Shown: in pieces, positions 61,611 through 64,000 of the stretch
How the letters are laid out: the number at the start of each line of letters is the position of its first letter
Numbering within the stretch: the first letter of the stretch is position 1
Origin: Streptomyces albireticuli
GTDB lineage: Bacteria > Actinomycetota > Actinomycetes > Streptomycetales > Streptomycetaceae
Reading direction: 5' to 3'
Length of the DNA: 64,000 bases
Assembly (NCBI RefSeq): GCF_002192455.1
Contig: NZ_CP021744.1
Coordinates: forward strand, 6,472,501-6,536,500
Notes under the pieces: model-generated
Database searches by the model: none
What the model saw: only the letters and a program-made list of their open reading frames with translations
Told to the model about the DNA's origin: nothing
Position numbers and translations under genes: made by a program

Positions 61611-62609
61611 ATGGCGCGCGCGATCGACATCGACGCCTACGTCAAGGGCGTGCTCGACGGCAAGCGGGCGATGGTGGCGCGGGCCATCACGCTGGTGGAG
61701 TCCACCCGGGCCGACCACCGCGAGCAGGCCCAGCGGATGCTGACCGAGCTGCTCCCGCACGCGGGCGGGGCCCGGCGGATCGGCATCACGGGCGTGCCCG
61801 GTGTCGGCAAGTCCACCTTCATCGACGCCCTCGGCACGATGCTCACCGGGCTCGGGCACAAGGTCGCCGTGCTCGCCGTCGACCCGTCCTCCAGCAGGAC
61901 GGGCGGCAGCATCCTGGGCGACAAGACCCGGATGGAGCGGCTCGCCGTCGATCCCGCCGCCTTCGTCCGGCCCTCGCCCACCGCCGGCACGCTCGGCGGG
62001 GTGGCGCGGGCGACCCGCGAGACGATCGTCGTGATGGAGGCCGCCGGCTACGACGTGGTGCTGGTGGAGACCGTCGGCGTCGGCCAGTCCGAGACCGCCG
62101 TCGCCGACATGGTCGACACCTTCCTGATGCTCACCCTGGCCCGCACCGGCGACCAGCTCCAGGGCATCAAGAAGGGCGTCCTGGAGCTCGCCGACCTCGT
62201 CGCCGTCAACAAGGCCGACGGGCCGCACGAGCGCGACGCCAAGGCCGCCGCCCGCGAACTGGCGGGCGCGCTGCGCCTGATGCAGGCGCCCGACGCGGCC
62301 TGGAACCCGCCGGTGCTCACGTGCAGCGCCCGCGAGGGCGCGGGCCTGGACACCCTGTGGGAGCGGCTGGAGCAGCACCGGCGGGTCCTCGACGCGACCG
62401 GCGAACTGGCCGGCCGGCGCCGGGAACAGCAGGTCGACTGGGTCTGGACGATGGTGCGTGAGCAGCTCCTGGGCGAGCTGCGCGAGCATCCCGGCGTCCG
62501 GCGGGAGACCCCGGGGCTCGAACAGCGGGTCCGCGAGGGCACCTTGCCGGCGAGCCTGGCCGCCGAGCGGCTGCTGGCGGCGTTCCGCTCGCCGCCCGGC
62601 CGTCCCTAG
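61611..62609 (+). CDS. meaB: MeaB/ArgK G3E GTPase, methylmalonyl-CoA mutase chaperone
   Basis: A 332-aa GTPase that protects and reactivates methylmalonyl-CoA mutase and edits cobalamin loading. The P-loop is GVPGVGKST (about 63-71), then AVDPSSSRTGGSILGDKTRM, ETVGVGQSE (switch II region) and NKADG (base recognition). It begins 13 nt after mutB, so the three genes form one operon. Its end overlaps the convergent antiporter gene by 4 bp. Confidence 0.95.
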   Translation: MARAIDIDAYVKGVLDGKRAMVARAITLVESTRADHREQAQRMLTELLPHAGGARRIGITGVPGVGKSTFIDALGTMLTGLGHKVAVLAVDPSSSRTGGSILGDKTRMERLAVDPAAFVRPSPTAGTLGGVARATRETIVVMEAAGYDVVLVETVGVGQSETAVADMVDTFLMLTLARTGDQLQGIKKGVLELADLVAVNKADGPHERDAKAAARELAGALRLMQAPDAAWNPPVLTCSAREGAGLDTLWERLEQHRRVLDATGELAGRRREQQVDWVWTMVREQLLGELREHPGVRRETPGLEQRVREGTLPASLAAERLLAAFRSPPGRP

Positions 62610-63829
62610 GGCGTCCCGGAGGCCTCCGGCTCGCGGGACGTCCTAGGGGCGGCCGGTGGCGTGGTCGCGCGCGGCCTCGCGAGGTGGCCGAGCCGGCGGG
62701 CGAGCGGCTCGGTCCAGCGCATGGCGAGCGGGCCGAGCAGGACGAGTACGAGGACGTACGCGGTGGCCAGCGGGCCGACGCGCGGCTCGACCCCGGTGGC
62801 CAGGCCGGCGATGACGATGGAGAACTCGCCCCGCGCGACCAGCGCGCCGCCCGCCCGCCACCGCCCCGCGGCCCCGACGCCCGCCCGGCGGGCCGCGTAC
62901 CACCCGGTGGCGATCTTGGTGAGGGCCGTGACGGCGGCGAGCAGCAGCGCGGGGACGAGGACGGGCGGGATGTCGGCCGGGTCGGTGCTCAGGCCGAAGA
63001 ACACGAAGAAGACGGCGGCGAACAGGTCGCGCAGCGGGGCGAGCAGGCTGCGGGCGCCCTCGGCGACCTCGTCCGAGAGCGCGATGCCGATGAGGAACGC
63101 GCCGACGGCCGCCGAGATGTGCAGTTCCTGCGTCAGGCCCGCGACGCACAGGGTGAGTCCGAGGACGACCAGGAGCAGCAGTTCGGGGTTGTCGGAGGAG
63201 ACGGCGCGGCTGATGTGGTGGCCGTGCCGTACGGCGACGTAGAACACCGCGCCGACGGTGCCCAGGGCGATCAGCAGGGTGAGGCCGCCCTCGGTCAGGC
63301 TCAGCCCGGCGAGGAGCGCGGTGAGCACGGGCAGGTAGACGGCCATGGCGAGGTCCTCGATGACCAGGACGCCGACGATGACCGGGGTCTCGCGGTGGCC
63401 GAGGCGGCCGAGGTCGCCGAGGGACTTGGCGACGACGCCGGAGGAGGAGATCCAGGTGACGCCGGCCAGGGCCACCGCGGCGAGCGCGCCCCAGCCCAGG
63501 AGCAGGGCGGCGAGGGCGCCGGGGAGGGCGTTGAGGACGAAGTCGACGGCGCCGGAGGGATATTGGGTCCGGAGGCTGGCGGCCAGTTCGGAGCCGGTGT
63601 ACTCCAGGCCGAGGAGGAGCAGCAGCAGGGTGACGCCGATGTCGGCGCCGGTGGCGACGAACGACTCGCTGGCGCTGAGCGGGCGGATGCCGCCGTGGCC
63701 GAAGGCGAGCCCGGCGAGCAGGTAGAGGGGTATGGGGGAGAAGCCGATGCGGCCGGCGAGGCGGCCGAGGAGCCCCAGGCCCAGGATGACGGCCCCGAGT
63801 TCGATGAACAGCGCGGTGGTGTGGTGCAT
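62606..63829 (-). CDS. Cation:proton antiporter (CPA2, KefB-like)
   Basis: A 407-aa membrane protein with about 12 transmembrane segments of the Na+/H+ exchanger domain (LAGLAFGHGGIRPL, WISSSGVVAKSLGDLGRL, VIVGVLVIEDLAMAVYLP with the ion-binding Asp, and ISAAVGAFLIGIALS). It lacks a C-terminal TrkA domain; in related bacteria a TrkA-C regulatory protein is often the upstream gene, which would lie at or beyond the window end. ggaggt lies 10 nt before the ATG. It probably exchanges K+ or Na+ for H+. Confidence 0.9.
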   Translation of the reverse strand: MHHTTALFIELGAVILGLGLLGRLAGRIGFSPIPLYLLAGLAFGHGGIRPLSASESFVATGADIGVTLLLLLLGLEYTGSELAASLRTQYPSGAVDFVLNALPGALAALLLGWGALAAVALAGVTWISSSGVVAKSLGDLGRLGHRETPVIVGVLVIEDLAMAVYLPVLTALLAGLSLTEGGLTLLIALGTVGAVFYVAVRHGHHISRAVSSDNPELLLLVVLGLTLCVAGLTQELHISAAVGAFLIGIALSDEVAEGARSLLAPLRDLFAAVFFVFFGLSTDPADIPPVLVPALLLAAVTALTKIATGWYAARRAGVGAAGRWRAGGALVARGEFSIVIAGLATGVEPRVGPLATAYVLVLVLLGPLAMRWTEPLARRLGHLARPRATTPPAAPRTSREPEASGTP

Positions 63830-64000
63830 GGGCGGCTGACCTCCGGCGGTCGATGCGGCAGTGTCGTCCGTGCTGCGCGGATGCCGGCGAGGGGGCGTGC
63901 GCCATCGCCGGTGCGGTGGGGGCGTGCCGGGAACGGGTGTGCCGGGAGCGGGTAGGGAGAGAGGGGGGAGCGCGGGGTGTGTGGGGTGCGGGAGGCTTGG
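63830..64000. other. G-rich end segment, no gene called
   Basis: The last 171 nt have strongly purine-rich plus-strand sequence (ggggga, gagaggggg). No stop codon occurs in any minus-strand frame here, so a neighbouring minus-strand gene could reach in, but there is no evidence for it within the window. Confidence 0.3.

Overview
The window looks like a chromosomal segment of a Streptomyces (or a very close relative). The G+C content is very high with GC-rich third positions. GTG starts are common, and several genes appear leaderless, with a TAGnnT -10 box about 6 nt before the start codon. It also holds a conservon, a TTA-containing secondary-metabolism gene, a cassette of Ku plus separate LigD-type polymerase and ligase proteins, and DUF5999. 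Gene content is mostly core-genome; no prophage, IS element or CRISPR array was seen.

Layout. 1-2064: the 3' part of a 23S rRNA gene, 5S rRNA and a 22-bp-stem terminator. 2181-17349: a block matching, from memory, the Mycobacterium tuberculosis Rv1822-Rv1832 order: CDP-alcohol phosphatidyltransferase, (inserted GDP-mannose pyrophosphorylase), DUF881, small basic protein, DUF881, FHA protein GarA/OdhI, FtsR, bifunctional nuclease, MerR, (inserted dinB and a PRC-barrel gene), then gcvP behind a tandem glycine riboswitch. gcvH, which sits in this block in mycobacteria, is missing. dinB carries an unusual 189-bp x3 tandem repeat in a long C-terminal tail. 17350-29765: small Streptomyces-type proteins, a GCS2-like ligase, a CPBP protein, PhzF, PadR, a Clp-N protein, two convergent EamA transporters with a LysR regulator, a PPOX protein, an isochorismatase-like protein without its catalytic triad, and a HipA-like kinase coupled to DUF3037. 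29803-37744: two SDR genes, ung behind a motif of the SOS-independent DNA-damage (PafBC/RecA-NDp) type, a lipoprotein, a dispersed palindromic repeat, a TetR gene with a twin operator facing a frameshifted FAD monooxygenase, a Gfo/Idh oxidoreductase, and an Lnt-type acyltransferase.

38080-46792 is the most distinctive region: a terpene synthase with a TTA (bldA-type) codon converges on, and overlaps by 112 bp, a complete conservon cvnA-B-C-D followed by a CYP157-type P450 that lacks the ExxR motif. A large STAND/LAL-type ATPase without a DNA-binding domain lies on the far side. 46820-50807: Ku, LigD-type polymerase, ATP-dependent ligase (non-homologous end joining) and a PHP phosphoesterase. 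50891-57380: a second, partial copy of the palindromic repeat, an FAD oxidoreductase behind a perfect 12-bp dyad, a lipase-maturation-factor-like membrane protein, a PAS-GAF-PP2C-HATPase sensor phosphatase and a secreted Het-C-like protein. 57480-62609: methylmalonyl-CoA mutase operon mutA-mutB-meaB, preceded by a 15-bp inverted repeat abutting a leaderless -10 box. The window ends in a CPA2-type cation/proton antiporter.

How the parts connect. The pgsA-like to MerR block is a cell-envelope, division and central-metabolism signalling cluster. dinB and ung share an SOS-independent damage-promoter signature, and they lie in the same window as the NHEJ genes. The conservon, P450 and terpene synthase look like a GPCR-like membrane-signalling unit next to a terpene pathway gene.
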